From: Paenibacillus aurantius | Lineage (GTDB): Bacteria; Bacillota; Bacilli; Paenibacillales; NBRC-103111 | Direction: 5' to 3' | Assembly (NCBI RefSeq): GCF_032268605.1 | Contig: NZ_CP130318.1 | Span: 2,762,001-2,826,000, forward strand | Length of the DNA stretch: 64,000 nt | Shown: positions 8,936 to 17,612 of the stretch, in pieces | How the letters are laid out: each line of letters begins with the position of its first letter | Numbering within the stretch: position 1 is the first letter of the stretch | Position numbers and translations under genes: made by a program | The notes under the pieces: model-generated | Databases searched by the model: none | Told to the model about the DNA's origin: nothing | Seen by the model: the letters and a program-made list of their open reading frames with translations, nothing else

Positions 8936-9505
8936 ATGAAACAAGTGCCCATCGGCGTATCCGCCCGACACATTCATCTTTCCCCTGAGCATATCGAAGT
9001 CCTGTTCGGCAAGGGGTATGAGCTGAAAGAGATGAAGCCCCTTTCCCAGCCCGGCCAATTTGCAGCGGAGGAAACGGTCCGTGTTCAAGGGCCGAAGGGG
9101 GAGATCGGCAAGATCCGCATATTGGGGCCCGCCCGGGGAAACACCCAGCTGGAAATCTCCCGAACGGATTCGTTCGGTCTGGGCGTTAAGCCGCCGGTCC
9201 GGGAATCCGGCCGTATTGAAGGAACGCCCGGGATCAAAGTTATTGGCCCCGCCGGCGAGGTGGAGCTGGACAGAGGGGTGATCGTCGCGGCCCGTCATAT
9301 TCACTTCCATACAAGCGATGCCGAACGCTGGGGGATCCAGGACAAGCAGTTGCTGAAGGTAAGAGTAAACGGAGAACGCCCGCTCATTTTTGAAGAAGTG
9401 CTGGCCCGGGTTTCGGATTCCTATGCCTTGGACATGCATATCGATACCGATGAAGCGAATGCCGCAGGGGTTCAAACCGGGGATACGGCGGAAATCATCG
9501 GATAA
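8936..9505 (+). CDS. pduL: PduL-type phosphate acyltransferase
   Basis: Zinc-dependent phosphotransacylase that interconverts acyl-CoA and acyl-phosphate, unrelated to Pta. The 189-residue protein has two beta-barrel halves, each with the metal-binding RHIH signature (SARHIHLS near residue 10 and AARHIHFH near 120). There is no extra N-terminal encapsulation peptide and no microcompartment shell gene nearby, so it is probably cytosolic. It follows korAB but behind a terminator. Functionally it could convert acyl-CoA made by korAB to an acyl-phosphate; that link is inference. Confidence 0.88.
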   Translation: MKQVPIGVSARHIHLSPEHIEVLFGKGYELKEMKPLSQPGQFAAEETVRVQGPKGEIGKIRILGPARGNTQLEISRTDSFGLGVKPPVRESGRIEGTPGIKVIGPAGEVELDRGVIVAARHIHFHTSDAERWGIQDKQLLKVRVNGERPLIFEEVLARVSDSYALDMHIDTDEANAAGVQTGDTAEIIG

Positions 9506-9510
9506 TGTCT

Positions 9511-9540
9511 TTGTGTTCGGGCGCCTCTCAATGATATAAT
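9511..9540 (+). promoter_or_regulatory. Sigma-A promoter for miaB-ricA
   Basis: TTGTGT (9511-9516), 18 nt, then a perfect TATAAT (9535-9540), 36 nt before the miaB start. Confidence 0.6.
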
Positions 9541-9575
9541 ATAAGGCATGAGATTTTGTAGAGAGGAAGTTCGAG

Positions 9576-11057
9576 ATGCCAGCAAAGAATAAATCCGACA
9601 AGGATTTCTCTATATATTTTCAGCCTCCTTCCCTAACCGATGCCAAGAAACGCGGGAAGGAATCGATTGAGGTTCATTACGATTTTGCCATCCCGGAAGA
9701 GATGCAGACGTTCGGAAAGGATAAATATTATCTTATCCGCACCTACGGCTGCCAGATGAACGAGCATGATACCGAAACGATGAAGGGCCTTCTCGAAACG
9801 ATGGGCTATCAACCGACCGAAGACAAAAGGCTGGCCGACGTCATTCTTCTCAATACCTGTGCGATTCGGGAGAATGCGGAGGATAAGGTATTCGGGGAGC
9901 TGGGCCACCTGAAGGCGCTGAAGGCGGAGAAGCCAAATCTTGTGCTCGGCGTATGCGGCTGCATGTCCCAGGAAGAAGCCGTAGTAAACCGGATCTCGCA
10001 GAAGCATCCTTTTGTGGATATGATTTTCGGAACACATAACATCCACCGGCTGCCGCATCTGCTCAAGGAAGCTTATTTCAGCAAAGAGATGGTCGTCGAA
10101 GTATGGTCGAAGGAAGGCGACATCGTTGAGAATCTTCCGAAGAAGCGGGAAGGCATCAAAGCCTGGGTCAACATCATGTACGGCTGTGATAAATTCTGTA
10201 CGTACTGTATCGTACCGTATACGCGCGGCAAGGAAAGAAGCCGCCGTCCGGAAGACGTATTGGCCGAGGTAAGAGACTTGGCCCGCCAAGGGTTCAAGGA
10301 AATCATGCTGCTTGGACAGAACGTCAACGCCTACGGCAAAGATTTTGAAGATATCTCGTATTCGTTCGGCGACCTGATGGATGACATCCGCAAGATCGAC
10401 ATCCCCCGGGTACGCTTTACGACTTCGCATCCTAGGGATTTTGACGATCGACTTATTGAAGTGCTGGCCAAACGCGGGAACCTGATGGAGCACATTCATC
10501 TACCGGTCCAATCCGGAAGCACCGAGGTCCTGAAGAAGATGAGCCGCAAATACTCGCGGGAGCATTACTTGGAGCTCGTCGGTAAAATCCGCCAAGCTAT
10601 CCCGGATGCGGTCCTGACGACGGACATTATTGTCGGGTTCCCGGGTGAAACGGACGAGCAGTTCGAAGATACCCTATCGCTCGTCAAACAAGTCGGGTAT
10701 GATATGGCCTTTACCTTCATCTACTCTCCCCGGGAAGGGACACCGGCGGCGGCCATGGAGGACAATGTTCCGGAATCGGTCAAGAAGGAACGCCTGCAGA
10801 GGCTGAACGACACAATGAACGATTTAAGCAAGGCTAGCAACGACAAGCTGAAGGGCCAGATCGTGGAAGTACTGGTCGAAGGGGAAAGCAAGAACAACCC
10901 CGAGGTGCTGGCGGCACGCACGCGCGGCAACAAGCTGATTCATTTTACGGGTCCTAAAGAATGGATCGGCCAGCTGATGTACGTCAAGGTAACGGAATCC
11001 CAGACCTGGATTCTCAAAGGGGAACGGGTGGAAGAGCCGGTTCAGAAGGTTATTTAA
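9576..11057 (+). CDS. miaB: tRNA-2-methylthio-N6-dimethylallyladenosine synthase
   Basis: Radical-SAM methylthiotransferase that adds a methylthio group to i6A37 in tRNAs reading UNN codons. The 493-residue protein contains the N-terminal UPF0004 domain with cluster cysteines in [19 protein letters not shown] and GVCGCMSQ. The radical-SAM motif CDKFCTYC is near residue 206, with a TRAM domain at the C-terminus. The N-terminal extension of about 50 residues is usual in Bacillales. The partner gene ricA follows at once, as in B. subtilis, where RicA also affects methylthiolation. Confidence 0.96.
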   Translation: MPAKNKSDKDFSIYFQPPSLTDAKKRGKESIEVHYDFAIPEEMQTFGKDKYYLIRTYGCQMNEHDTETMKGLLETMGYQPTEDKRLADVILLNTCAIRENAEDKVFGELGHLKALKAEKPNLVLGVCGCMSQEEAVVNRISQKHPFVDMIFGTHNIHRLPHLLKEAYFSKEMVVEVWSKEGDIVENLPKKREGIKAWVNIMYGCDKFCTYCIVPYTRGKERSRRPEDVLAEVRDLARQGFKEIMLLGQNVNAYGKDFEDISYSFGDLMDDIRKIDIPRVRFTTSHPRDFDDRLIEVLAKRGNLMEHIHLPVQSGSTEVLKKMSRKYSREHYLELVGKIRQAIPDAVLTTDIIVGFPGETDEQFEDTLSLVKQVGYDMAFTFIYSPREGTPAAAMEDNVPESVKKERLQRLNDTMNDLSKASNDKLKGQIVEVLVEGESKNNPEVLAARTRGNKLIHFTGPKEWIGQLMYVKVTESQTWILKGERVEEPVQKVI

Positions 11058-11090
11058 TCTCTTATTTACTAAGGAAAGTTGGGGAATCGG

Positions 11091-11546
11091 ATGACAGCCG
11101 AACATCATCACAATGACGATCACTGCATGATGGAGAGACACACCAATACCGAAATGATCGTAAGCGAAGACATCATCGCCAAAGCAAAGGAACTCGCTGA
11201 CTTGATTTCCACGTCGGATGACGTTCAATTCTATAAGAAGGCCGAGAAGCAGATCCAAGGCAATGACCATGTGCAGAAGCTGATCAGCGCCATCAAGAAG
11301 AAGCAGAAGGAGATTGTAGCCTTCGAATCCTTCCAAAACAAAGCCATGGTGGAAAAGATCGAAGGGGAAATTGCCGTGCTTCAGGATGAACTCGACGGCA
11401 TTCCGATCGTACGCGAATTTCAGCAAACCCAGAGCGACATCAATTATGTGCTGCAGCTTGTGATGACCATCGTTCGTGATACCGTTTCGGAAAAAATCGA
11501 AGTCGAGCAGGGACAAGCCGATGAGCCGGCGTCTTGCAGCGAATAA
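11091..11546 (+). CDS. ricA: RicA (YmcA) family regulator
   Basis: YlbF/YmcA-family protein. In B. subtilis it is part of the RicAFT complex that carries iron-sulfur clusters and helps RNase Y process mRNAs and promote competence, sporulation and biofilm formation. The 151-residue product has a His/Asp-rich start, then a mostly helical YlbF domain (about 25-135) and a Cys near the C-terminus. The TTG at 11079 is directly against the ribosome site, so ATG 11091 is preferred. It is co-transcribed with miaB. RNase Y, its functional partner, is encoded earlier in this window. Confidence 0.85.
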   Translation: MTAEHHHNDDHCMMERHTNTEMIVSEDIIAKAKELADLISTSDDVQFYKKAEKQIQGNDHVQKLISAIKKKQKEIVAFESFQNKAMVEKIEGEIAVLQDELDGIPIVREFQQTQSDINYVLQLVMTIVRDTVSEKIEVEQGQADEPASCSE

Positions 11547-11550
11547 CTTA

Positions 11551-11595
11551 TGCCTTATCCGCCGGTAAAGCAGACCTTCATTTGCGGATAAGACA
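11551..11595. repeat. Inverted repeat, copy 1 of a two-copy element
   Basis: A 45-nt element begins TGCCTTATCCGC and ends GCGGATAAGACA. Its arms CTTATCCGC/GCGGATAAG pair perfectly over 9 bp. A relative with the same outer bases lies at 37986-38024. It sits between ricA and the shared terminator. Function unknown. Confidence 0.5.
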
Positions 11596-11610
11596 ACGAG
11601 GAATAGAGAA

Positions 11611-11642
11611 AGCACCGGATGACAGGCATCCGGTGCTTTTTT
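11611..11642. terminator. Terminator between ricA and the convergent AraC gene
   Basis: An 11-bp perfect stem AGCACCGGATG/CATCCGGTGCT with T6 on the plus strand. It ends the miaB-ricA operon. On the minus strand it lies just downstream of the AraC gene and may serve both directions. Confidence 0.85.
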
Positions 11643-11645
11643 CCG

Positions 11646-12500
11646 TCACCCTCCATCCGGTAGGGTCCGTCTTTTCTGGTAACGTCGGGGAGAGACGCCA
11701 TAGCGGCTTTTGAACACTCGCTCGAAGTGGGTGAGCGTCTGGAAGCCGGAGATGTGGCAAACTTCCGTAATCGGCAGCCGGGAAGCGCTTAATAAGGAAA
11801 CGGCAAAAGTAAGTCTTAAATGCTGCAAATACGCCTGAAAGGGCATCCCGGTGTGCTTGCGAAAGCATTCGCTAAAGTAGTTAGGGGACAATCGGGCCTG
11901 CCGGGCCGCCGTTTCGAGCGGAAGCGGGTCCCGGAAATGATGATGCATATAGACCAACGCCTTCTGAATCGGGGAGAAGGCCGGAGGCGGGGAGGCCCCG
12001 GCTTCCGTCTCGACCCCGCTTTGTCTTGCCAGCTCCAGCAAAATTCTCTCCATGGCTCCCCGAATCATCAGGCTGCCCCCAAGCCGACGATCGGTCGTTT
12101 CTTCCTCGATTCTCTCGAATTCCGCTTGGATTCGGATGGCCGGCGTTGGCGCGAAATCGGCCATCAGCAGGCGGCCGTCTGCAAATAGCAGCCCGCGCAG
12201 CTCATCCGAAAGCATCTCTTCGTCGAAAACAAGATTGAACAGCCGCATCGAATCCGAGCCTTCGGCGTAAATTTCGTGAAAATCGGCGGGGGTGAGCAAA
12301 AACAGGCTGCCGGGCGTTAGAGGATGCTTCTGCCCATTGACGATATTCCACCCTTTGCCGGACGTGATGAAACAAAGCTCATAGAACTCATGCCAGTGAA
12401 GCTCATGGCGGCCTCCGACTTCCTGGCGGTAGAGCTTCAAAGGAGAGGAAGAGTGGAGGAATTGCTCCTTCCTAAGCCGGTTGGGTTGTTTGCCGTTCAT
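11646..12500 (-). CDS. AraC-family transcriptional regulator with cupin domain
   Basis: A 284-residue regulator. The N-terminal cupin sensor (about 25-150) includes HWHEFYELCFITSGKG. The C-terminal AraC DNA-binding region has two helix-turn-helices (about 185-284), with the hallmark ISGFQTLTHFERVFKSRYG in the second. Such proteins usually sense a small sugar or sugar-derived compound, but nothing here identifies the ligand. The divergently placed or downstream targets are not obvious. The PhyH gene lies directly upstream in the same direction and is a candidate operon partner. Confidence 0.88.
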   Translation of the reverse strand: MNGKQPNRLRKEQFLHSSSPLKLYRQEVGGRHELHWHEFYELCFITSGKGWNIVNGQKHPLTPGSLFLLTPADFHEIYAEGSDSMRLFNLVFDEEMLSDELRGLLFADGRLLMADFAPTPAIRIQAEFERIEEETTDRRLGGSLMIRGAMERILLELARQSGVETEAGASPPPAFSPIQKALVYMHHHFRDPLPLETAARQARLSPNYFSECFRKHTGMPFQAYLQHLRLTFAVSLLSASRLPITEVCHISGFQTLTHFERVFKSRYGVSPRRYQKRRTLPDGG

Positions 12501-12537
12501 TGCGGAGGACCCCTCCCCGAAACTAATGGTTAGCCCG

Positions 12538-12546
12538 AGTATAGCA
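12538..12546 (-). promoter_or_regulatory. Extended -10 promoter for the AraC gene
   Basis: Reading the minus strand, TGC precedes TATACT (TATACT at 12543-12538), an extended -10 box about 37 nt before the start codon. No good -35 is present, which suggests activator-dependent transcription. Confidence 0.4.
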
Positions 12547-12563
12547 CATTCGGCGTAACACGG

Positions 12564-13295
12564 TTAGGCATTGGCGTATTCGTTGCCGGCCAGATCCTTG
12601 CCTCTCGCGAGCCATACTTTGAAGTTCGGGTTCTTCTCGGGGTATACCTTCATGTCCGTTGCAAAATAGCGCATCGTATAGCCGCATCGCCGGTAGGGGC
12701 TTGTGTTAGGAGTAGCGCCATGGATGATGCGGGAGTCATGCAGAGAACATTCTCCCGGTTCGAGCTCGAAATAGACCGCCTGGGAATCGTCCAGGTTCTT
12801 GATCTGGGTCCGGAAAAGATTGCGGGAGCCGTCGACCGGCTCATATTCCGAGAACCCGTTAGTATGCGTACCGGGAATCACCCGCATGCAGCCGTTTTCC
12901 TTGCTGCTTCGGTCCAGGGCGAGCCAGATGGTGACGATCGAGTGGAAGTGGCTGACCCGCCCCTTCCAATAAGCCGAATCTTCGTGCCAGGGAGTCGCTC
13001 TTCCCACATAAGGGTCCTTGCAAATGAAATGGCTGGACCAAAGCCCGATGTTCGGCCCAATTAACGGCTCTACCAAATCAAGCGCTTCTTCGCTCAGCAG
13101 AAAGTCCAGCAGCCTGTCCTCCCGAAAGTGGGGAGTGTCGAGCTCATCCGATAGCTTCTTTCCCTTCTGCGCCAGCTGCTCCTCGAAGAGCTGCGTCAAC
13201 TCCGCCATTTTCTCAGGAGAAAACAACGGCTTGTGATACAACAAATACCCATGTTCCTTATAAAACTGCACTTCTTCGGCCGTCAGCTTGCTCAT
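12564..13295 (-). CDS. Phytanoyl-CoA dioxygenase (PhyH) family protein
   Basis: Predicted Fe(II)/2-oxoglutarate oxygenase of the PhyH family, hydroxylating an unknown small molecule. The 243-residue protein shows the iron-binding HEDSAYW (HxD) and a distal His in IIHGATPNTS, with CSLHDSRIIH between strands of the jelly roll. A longer frame starts at 13349. The ribosome site AGGAGGG lies 8 nt before the ATG at 13295, which gives the natural N-terminus MSKLTAEE. An AraC regulator follows on the same strand and may control it. Confidence 0.85.
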   Translation of the reverse strand: MSKLTAEEVQFYKEHGYLLYHKPLFSPEKMAELTQLFEEQLAQKGKKLSDELDTPHFREDRLLDFLLSEEALDLVEPLIGPNIGLWSSHFICKDPYVGRATPWHEDSAYWKGRVSHFHSIVTIWLALDRSSKENGCMRVIPGTHTNGFSEYEPVDGSRNLFRTQIKNLDDSQAVYFELEPGECSLHDSRIIHGATPNTSPYRRCGYTMRYFATDMKVYPEKNPNFKVWLARGKDLAGNEYANA

Positions 13296-13409
13296 GGTCA
13301 GGGCCCTCCTCGCTTGTTCTTGTTTCTTAGGCTTACTATAAGGTAACAAGCTTCTTTAATGCTTATCATTTGGTTAGAAAAAGTTAGCTTATCTTCCGGT
13401 GCACCCGCT

Positions 13410-13439
13410 TTGTGAAAGGAAGAGGGGATATGGTAAAAT
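13410..13439 (+). promoter_or_regulatory. Promoter for the YciI-family gene
   Basis: TTGTGA (13410-13415), 18 nt, then TAAAAT (13434-13439) with TGG before the -10 box, giving an extended -10. The start codon is 36 nt downstream. Confidence 0.5.
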
Positions 13440-13475
13440 GATCGGGAATCCAGGAGACAAGGAGAGTGAACGGAA

Positions 13476-13748
13476 GTGGCTTATTTCGCAGCGTTTTTGG
13501 CAATGCAGAATCCGGAAAGAAACCAGGAGCTCCGGCCTCAGCATTTGCAGTATTTGAAGGATCGGGAAGAGGAGGGAAAGCTTTTCGGGTGCGGTCCCTT
13601 TGCGGATGGGAGCGGCGGGCTCGTCATCTACAAGGCGGATTCTTACGAGGAAGCAAAAGAAATAGCAGAGAAGGATCCTTATGTGACGGAGGGGGTCCGG
13701 CGGCTCGAGCTGCGGGAATGGAAATTTACCCAAACGGTCCAGTTGTAA
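13476..13748 (+). CDS. YciI family protein
   Basis: A 90-residue alpha-beta-barrel protein of the YciI/dimeric ferredoxin-like family, whose cellular role is mostly unknown. Visible features are an early HLQYLKDREEEGKL helix with the family's conserved His, a G-rich turn (CGPFADGSGG), and the C-terminal DPYV segment with the conserved Asp-Pro. The start is GTG at 13476. It stands alone with its own promoter and terminator. Confidence 0.8.
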   Translation: MAYFAAFLAMQNPERNQELRPQHLQYLKDREEEGKLFGCGPFADGSGGLVIYKADSYEEAKEIAEKDPYVTEGVRRLELREWKFTQTVQL

Positions 13749-13870
13749 GGAAGGATACATAATAAATATTATGTAAACTTATTTCCTATTCTGTAATCGG
13801 ACAACCAACCTGTGGCTAGGAAAGCATAGGGAATCCTTTTCCCATTCGAACTCATTTCTCATTTGAATTT

Positions 13871-13893
13871 GGCCTCCATTCGGAGGCTTTTTT
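13871..13893 (+). terminator. Terminator in the gap after the YciI gene
   Basis: GCCTCC, loop ATTC, GGAGGC, then T6. It is about 120 nt beyond the stop codon. Confidence 0.8.
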
Positions 13894-13975
13894 ATTTCTT
13901 AAGATTTTCTTAACCTGCTGCTTTCCTCATCTTTATTCGCCCCGTTGAATATAGTAGGCAGGAACCCTCTTTTTT

Positions 13976-14052
13976 CAGGTGAAGCCTGTCCTTTAATGGA
14001 CACTAAAGGCATGGGAAAGACTGCATCGTTCCAACCCAAAACCCTTCACCTG
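13976..14052 (+). other. Candidate structured leader upstream of the second oxidoreductase operon
   Basis: A perfect 9-bp long-range helix CAGGTGAAG (13976-13984)/CTTCACCTG (14044-14052) encloses about 59 nt containing smaller helices such as GTCC-TTTAAT-GGAC. A further TCTCC/GGAGA hairpin follows before the ribosome site. No known riboswitch core is recognised and no promoter was convincingly found. The rest of the 400-nt gap holds the terminator at 13871 and otherwise nothing I can name. Confidence 0.35.
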
Positions 14053-14148
14053 GCACTCTCCTTAAAAAATTTGGAGAAACATAGCAGGAAAATCCCGGCC
14101 CGTTAAGAATATATTATTAATTCCGTAAAATATGGAGGGGGACTTGGA

Positions 14149-15159
14149 GTGGCTACCTTGCCGAAAATCAACGAACTTGGCTTTTTTGAAATCAGGCTTG
14201 AATCCATCGGTGGCCTGGGCGCCAACCTGGCCGGTAAAATGCTTGCGGAAGCAGGCGTAGTCGGTGCGGGCTTCGACGGCGTAAGCTTCTCTTCTTATGG
14301 CTCGGAGAAGAAAGGGTCTGCCGTTAAAGCGCATATCCGGTTTTGCGACCCCCGGACCAATATCCGGGACACTTCCCCAGTCGAACGGCCTCATGTGGTA
14401 GGAATTTTTCACGAGGCTCTGTACAAGACGGTTAACGTCATCAGCGGGATCTACGAAGACAGTCTCGTTCTCGTTAACTCGTCGAAGTCACCGGAGGAGC
14501 TTAAGGACCGGATGAAGATGCGCGGGGGAACGATTGCCGTTGTAGATGCGATAGGAATCGCATTGGAGGAGAAGAACCGGGTAAACATGGCGATGCTCGG
14601 GGCGCTTTTCCGGCTCTGTGATTTCCTGGATCCGGAAATCATGAAAGGGGTTATCCGCAAATCGCTGGAGAAGAAATATCCTCAGGCGGTTGCACCGGCC
14701 CTTCGTACCTTCGACCGCGGTTATCAAGAAGTAAAGTTCCAGACCTTCCCTCTTCCGGCAGGGGAGGAAATGCCCGCCTTCATCCGGCAGGATACGCCCG
14801 TTCTGGGCTATGCGACACAGCCGCTTGGCGGTTTGATCACGAACCCCGGCAACAGCATTCTCAAAAATTTAAGCATCTCCCGTGCGGGCATGATGCCGGA
14901 CTTCCATGAAGACAAGTGCATTCATTGTGCAGCTTGCGATACGGTATGCCCGGATTTCTGCTTCGTCTGGGAGGAGCAGCCGGACAAGAAGGGCCGTCCG
15001 CAAATGTTCCTGCAGGGAGTCGACTATCAGTACTGCAAAGGCTGTCTCAAATGTGTTCAGGCTTGTCCGACCGAAGCGTTGTCGAGCGAAAGGGAAGAGG
15101 ACGGCTACGCGGATTCGAAACGCGTGCCTCACCGCTTCGATCTGGCGGCAAACCATTAA
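14149..15159 (+). CDS. 2-oxoacid:ferredoxin oxidoreductase, gamma subunit fused to a ferredoxin (delta) domain
   Basis: Electron-transfer and gamma part of a second oxidoreductase. Residues 1 to about 190 form the gamma domain (IGGLGANLAGKML). Residues about 258-312 carry two [4Fe-4S] ferredoxin motifs, CIHCAACDTVCP and CKGCLKCVQACP. The 336-residue gamma-delta fusion differs from the korA arrangement at 6.2 kb. It starts with GTG at 14149 behind a GGAGGGGG site. The next gene, 27 nt on, encodes the fused alpha-beta chain, so together they hold all four domains of a pyruvate-type enzyme. The substrate cannot be fixed from sequence. Confidence 0.87.
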   Translation: MATLPKINELGFFEIRLESIGGLGANLAGKMLAEAGVVGAGFDGVSFSSYGSEKKGSAVKAHIRFCDPRTNIRDTSPVERPHVVGIFHEALYKTVNVISGIYEDSLVLVNSSKSPEELKDRMKMRGGTIAVVDAIGIALEEKNRVNMAMLGALFRLCDFLDPEIMKGVIRKSLEKKYPQAVAPALRTFDRGYQEVKFQTFPLPAGEEMPAFIRQDTPVLGYATQPLGGLITNPGNSILKNLSISRAGMMPDFHEDKCIHCAACDTVCPDFCFVWEEQPDKKGRPQMFLQGVDYQYCKGCLKCVQACPTEALSSEREEDGYADSKRVPHRFDLAANH

Positions 15160-15186
15160 TGATCCCGGGTTAAGGAGGAATCGACA

Positions 15187-17493
15187 TTGGCTATAGATGT
15201 TAAGAAGGTGCTGGGCGAAGCCAAGATAGAACAGCGGATTGTATATGAGTCCGGCAATGAAATGGCGGCTTATGCTGCCCATCAAATCAACTATCATATT
15301 ATGGGATACTTCCCGATCTCTCCCTCCACAGAGGTAGCCCAGTTCCTCGATCTTATGAAGGCGAACGGGCAGCATGACATCAAGCTGATTCCCGCAGACG
15401 GCGAGCATGGCTCCGCCGGAGTCTGCTATGGAGCGTCCACGGCCGGAGGAAGGGTATTCAACGCCACCAGCGCAAACGGTTACTTGTACATGCTGGAGCA
15501 AATGCCCGTTCAATCCGGTACCCGTTTCCCCATGGTCATGAACCTCGTCTGCCGCTCGGTTTCCGGTCCGCTGGACATTCACGGAGACCACTCGGACTTG
15601 TACTATGCGCTTAACACCGGATGGCCGATTCTGATGTGCCGGGATCCGCAGGCCGTCTACGATATGAACATCATGGCGATCAAGCTGGCCGAGGATCCGG
15701 AGGTTCGGCTGCCGGTGCTTGTCGCATCGGACGGCTATTTCACCTCCCACCAGAAGCGGAAGGTGCAGACCTTCGCCCACCGGAAGGATGTTCATGCCTT
15801 TATCGGCGAGAAGCCGCCGCTCGGTTATCCCGATACGCTCGACCGGAACAATCCGATCACCGTCGGCCCGTACATGAACGAGCCGGACTATATCAACAAC
15901 TGCTACCAGCAGTCCGTCGCCATGTACAAGGCGGAGGAAGTATATGACCGCATCCGCCAAGAATATGCCGATCTGACAGGCCGCGATTATCCGATCCTCG
16001 ACCTGTACCGGATGGAGGATGCCGAAGTGGCGGTGTTCCTGATGAACTCCTCGTCGGAGATCATCAAGGACGTGGTCGACCAGCTGCGGGAGCAGGGCAT
16101 CAAGGCGGGGTCGATCGCCCCGAACATGATTCGTCCGTTCCCCCAGAAGGCGATCGCCGAAGCGCTTCGCAACGTCAAAGCGGTTACGGTCGGTGACCGG
16201 GCCGATTCCTACGGCGGGCACGGCGGCAACATGGTCAACGAGATCAAAGCGGCGCTGTTCACCCACGGCAACTCGACCACCATGGTCATCAGCCGCATTT
16301 ATGGTCTGGGCGGCAAGGATTTCTATGCCGAGGACGGGCATAACCTGTTCCGCTTCGCCATCGAAGCGGTGGAGAAGGGGACCGTGGAGGTGCCGTTCGA
16401 TTATTACGGGCATACCCCCGGAGACCCGGAAAAAGCACCGAAGCGTGTGCTAAATCCGATGAAATACGAGGATTTGAAGTCAGGCTTGATTACGGTGACC
16501 CCGGATGCCAATACCGGCAAAATCAACGTGCGCATTCCGCCTCTCCGGTCCTTGACGAAGAAGCCGAAGCGGATTGCTCCCGGACATGGAGCCTGCCCGG
16601 GCTGCGGCATTTTCTCGGGTCTCGAGCTATTCTTTAAAGGAATCGAAGGAGACATTGTGGCCCTCTTCCATACGGGCTGCGCGATGGTGGTGACCACCGG
16701 GTATCCGTATTCCGCGCACAAAGCGACGTATATCCATAACTTGTTCCAGAACGGAGCCGCCACCCTGTCCGGTGTCGTCGAAATGTTCTGGGAGCGCAAG
16801 CGCAGAGGCGAGCTGGATCATCTTAACCTGCCGGACGATTTTACGTTCGTGATGATTACCGGTGACGGAGGGATGGACATCGGGATGGGACCTGCCATCG
16901 GTGCGGCCCTGCGGAACCACAAGATGATCATCCTCGAATACGATAACGAAGGCTATATGAATACGGGGGCCCAGCTGTCCTACTCGACGCCGATGGGGCA
17001 CCGCACCTCGACCTCGAATATCGGGTCCAAGCAGGGAGGTAAGGTGTTTCACCACAAGGACACCGCTCAAATCATGGCCGCGACTCACATTCCTTATGTG
17101 TTCACCGGCTCGGAGGCTTTCCCTCAGGACCTGGTCAAGAAAGCGGCCAAGGCCCAATGGTACGCCCAGAACGAGGGCATGGTCTACGGCAAAATTCTGA
17201 TCGCCTGTCCGCTTAACTGGCTGTCTGAAGACCAGGACGGCTCGAACATTGTCGGGGCGGCGGTCGATTCCTGCTTCTTCCCTCTATATGAGGTGGAGCA
17301 CGGGGTGACGACACTCACTTACAACCCGGAGGATAAGAACAAGAAGGTTCCGCTCTCCGATTGGCTTAAGACGATGGGCAAGACCAAGCACCTGACTAAA
17401 CCGGAATATGAGGAATCCTACAAATCGTTTGAGACCGAAGTGGAGCGCCGCTGGAACATGCTGAAGGCGAAGCACGAGAATCCGTACCTCTAA
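15187..17493 (+). CDS. 2-oxoacid:ferredoxin oxidoreductase, fused alpha-beta subunit
   Basis: Catalytic chain of the second oxidoreductase, 768 residues. The alpha half (to about residue 420) has YFPISPSTEVAQFLD. The beta half (from about 455) has HGACPGCGIF, HTGCAM and the TPP motif GDGGMDIGMG followed by NEGYMNTG. The start is TTG 15187 behind a perfect AAGGAGG. The alpha-beta fusion with separate gamma-delta is unusual next to a conventional gamma-alpha plus beta enzyme in the same neighbourhood. It acts in the cytoplasm and presumably reduces ferredoxin. A terminator follows. Confidence 0.88.
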   Translation: MAIDVKKVLGEAKIEQRIVYESGNEMAAYAAHQINYHIMGYFPISPSTEVAQFLDLMKANGQHDIKLIPADGEHGSAGVCYGASTAGGRVFNATSANGYLYMLEQMPVQSGTRFPMVMNLVCRSVSGPLDIHGDHSDLYYALNTGWPILMCRDPQAVYDMNIMAIKLAEDPEVRLPVLVASDGYFTSHQKRKVQTFAHRKDVHAFIGEKPPLGYPDTLDRNNPITVGPYMNEPDYINNCYQQSVAMYKAEEVYDRIRQEYADLTGRDYPILDLYRMEDAEVAVFLMNSSSEIIKDVVDQLREQGIKAGSIAPNMIRPFPQKAIAEALRNVKAVTVGDRADSYGGHGGNMVNEIKAALFTHGNSTTMVISRIYGLGGKDFYAEDGHNLFRFAIEAVEKGTVEVPFDYYGHTPGDPEKAPKRVLNPMKYEDLKSGLITVTPDANTGKINVRIPPLRSLTKKPKRIAPGHGACPGCGIFSGLELFFKGIEGDIVALFHTGCAMVVTTGYPYSAHKATYIHNLFQNGAATLSGVVEMFWERKRRGELDHLNLPDDFTFVMITGDGGMDIGMGPAIGAALRNHKMIILEYDNEGYMNTGAQLSYSTPMGHRTSTSNIGSKQGGKVFHHKDTAQIMAATHIPYVFTGSEAFPQDLVKKAAKAQWYAQNEGMVYGKILIACPLNWLSEDQDGSNIVGAAVDSCFFPLYEVEHGVTTLTYNPEDKNKKVPLSDWLKTMGKTKHLTKPEYEESYKSFETEVERRWNMLKAKHENPYL

Positions 17494-17545
17494 TGGTAAT
17501 CGGTTGGTGGTAAGTCCGATAAGCGGCTAAGCCGCAGTGAGGAGC

Positions 17546-17586
17546 AGAAGGCTCTTGTCCGTTAAGGACAGGGCCTTCTGTTGTTC
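17546..17586 (+). terminator. Terminator after the second oxidoreductase operon
   Basis: A long hairpin, AGAAGGC plus TTGTCC pairing with GGACA plus GCCTTCT, with loop GTTA and an interrupted T run (TGTTGTT). A small palindrome GCGGC-TAA-GCCGC lies just before it (17523-17535). Confidence 0.6.
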
Positions 17587-17612
17587 CAATCAAGGGAAAG
17601 GAGAGAGCGAAT

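Noticed and set aside
14103-14131. TTAAGA-17-TAAAAT as promoter of the second oxidoreductase operon
   Set aside because: The start site would fall inside or next to the ribosome site, leaving no usable leader.
14869-16413. 514-codon open frame antisense to the second oxidoreductase
   Set aside because: Shadow of the alpha-beta and gamma-delta genes; no start signals or domain motifs.
17516-17535. Third copy of the TGCCTTATC/GATAAGACA repeat
   Set aside because: Only CCGATAAG is shared; the rest of the element is missing.
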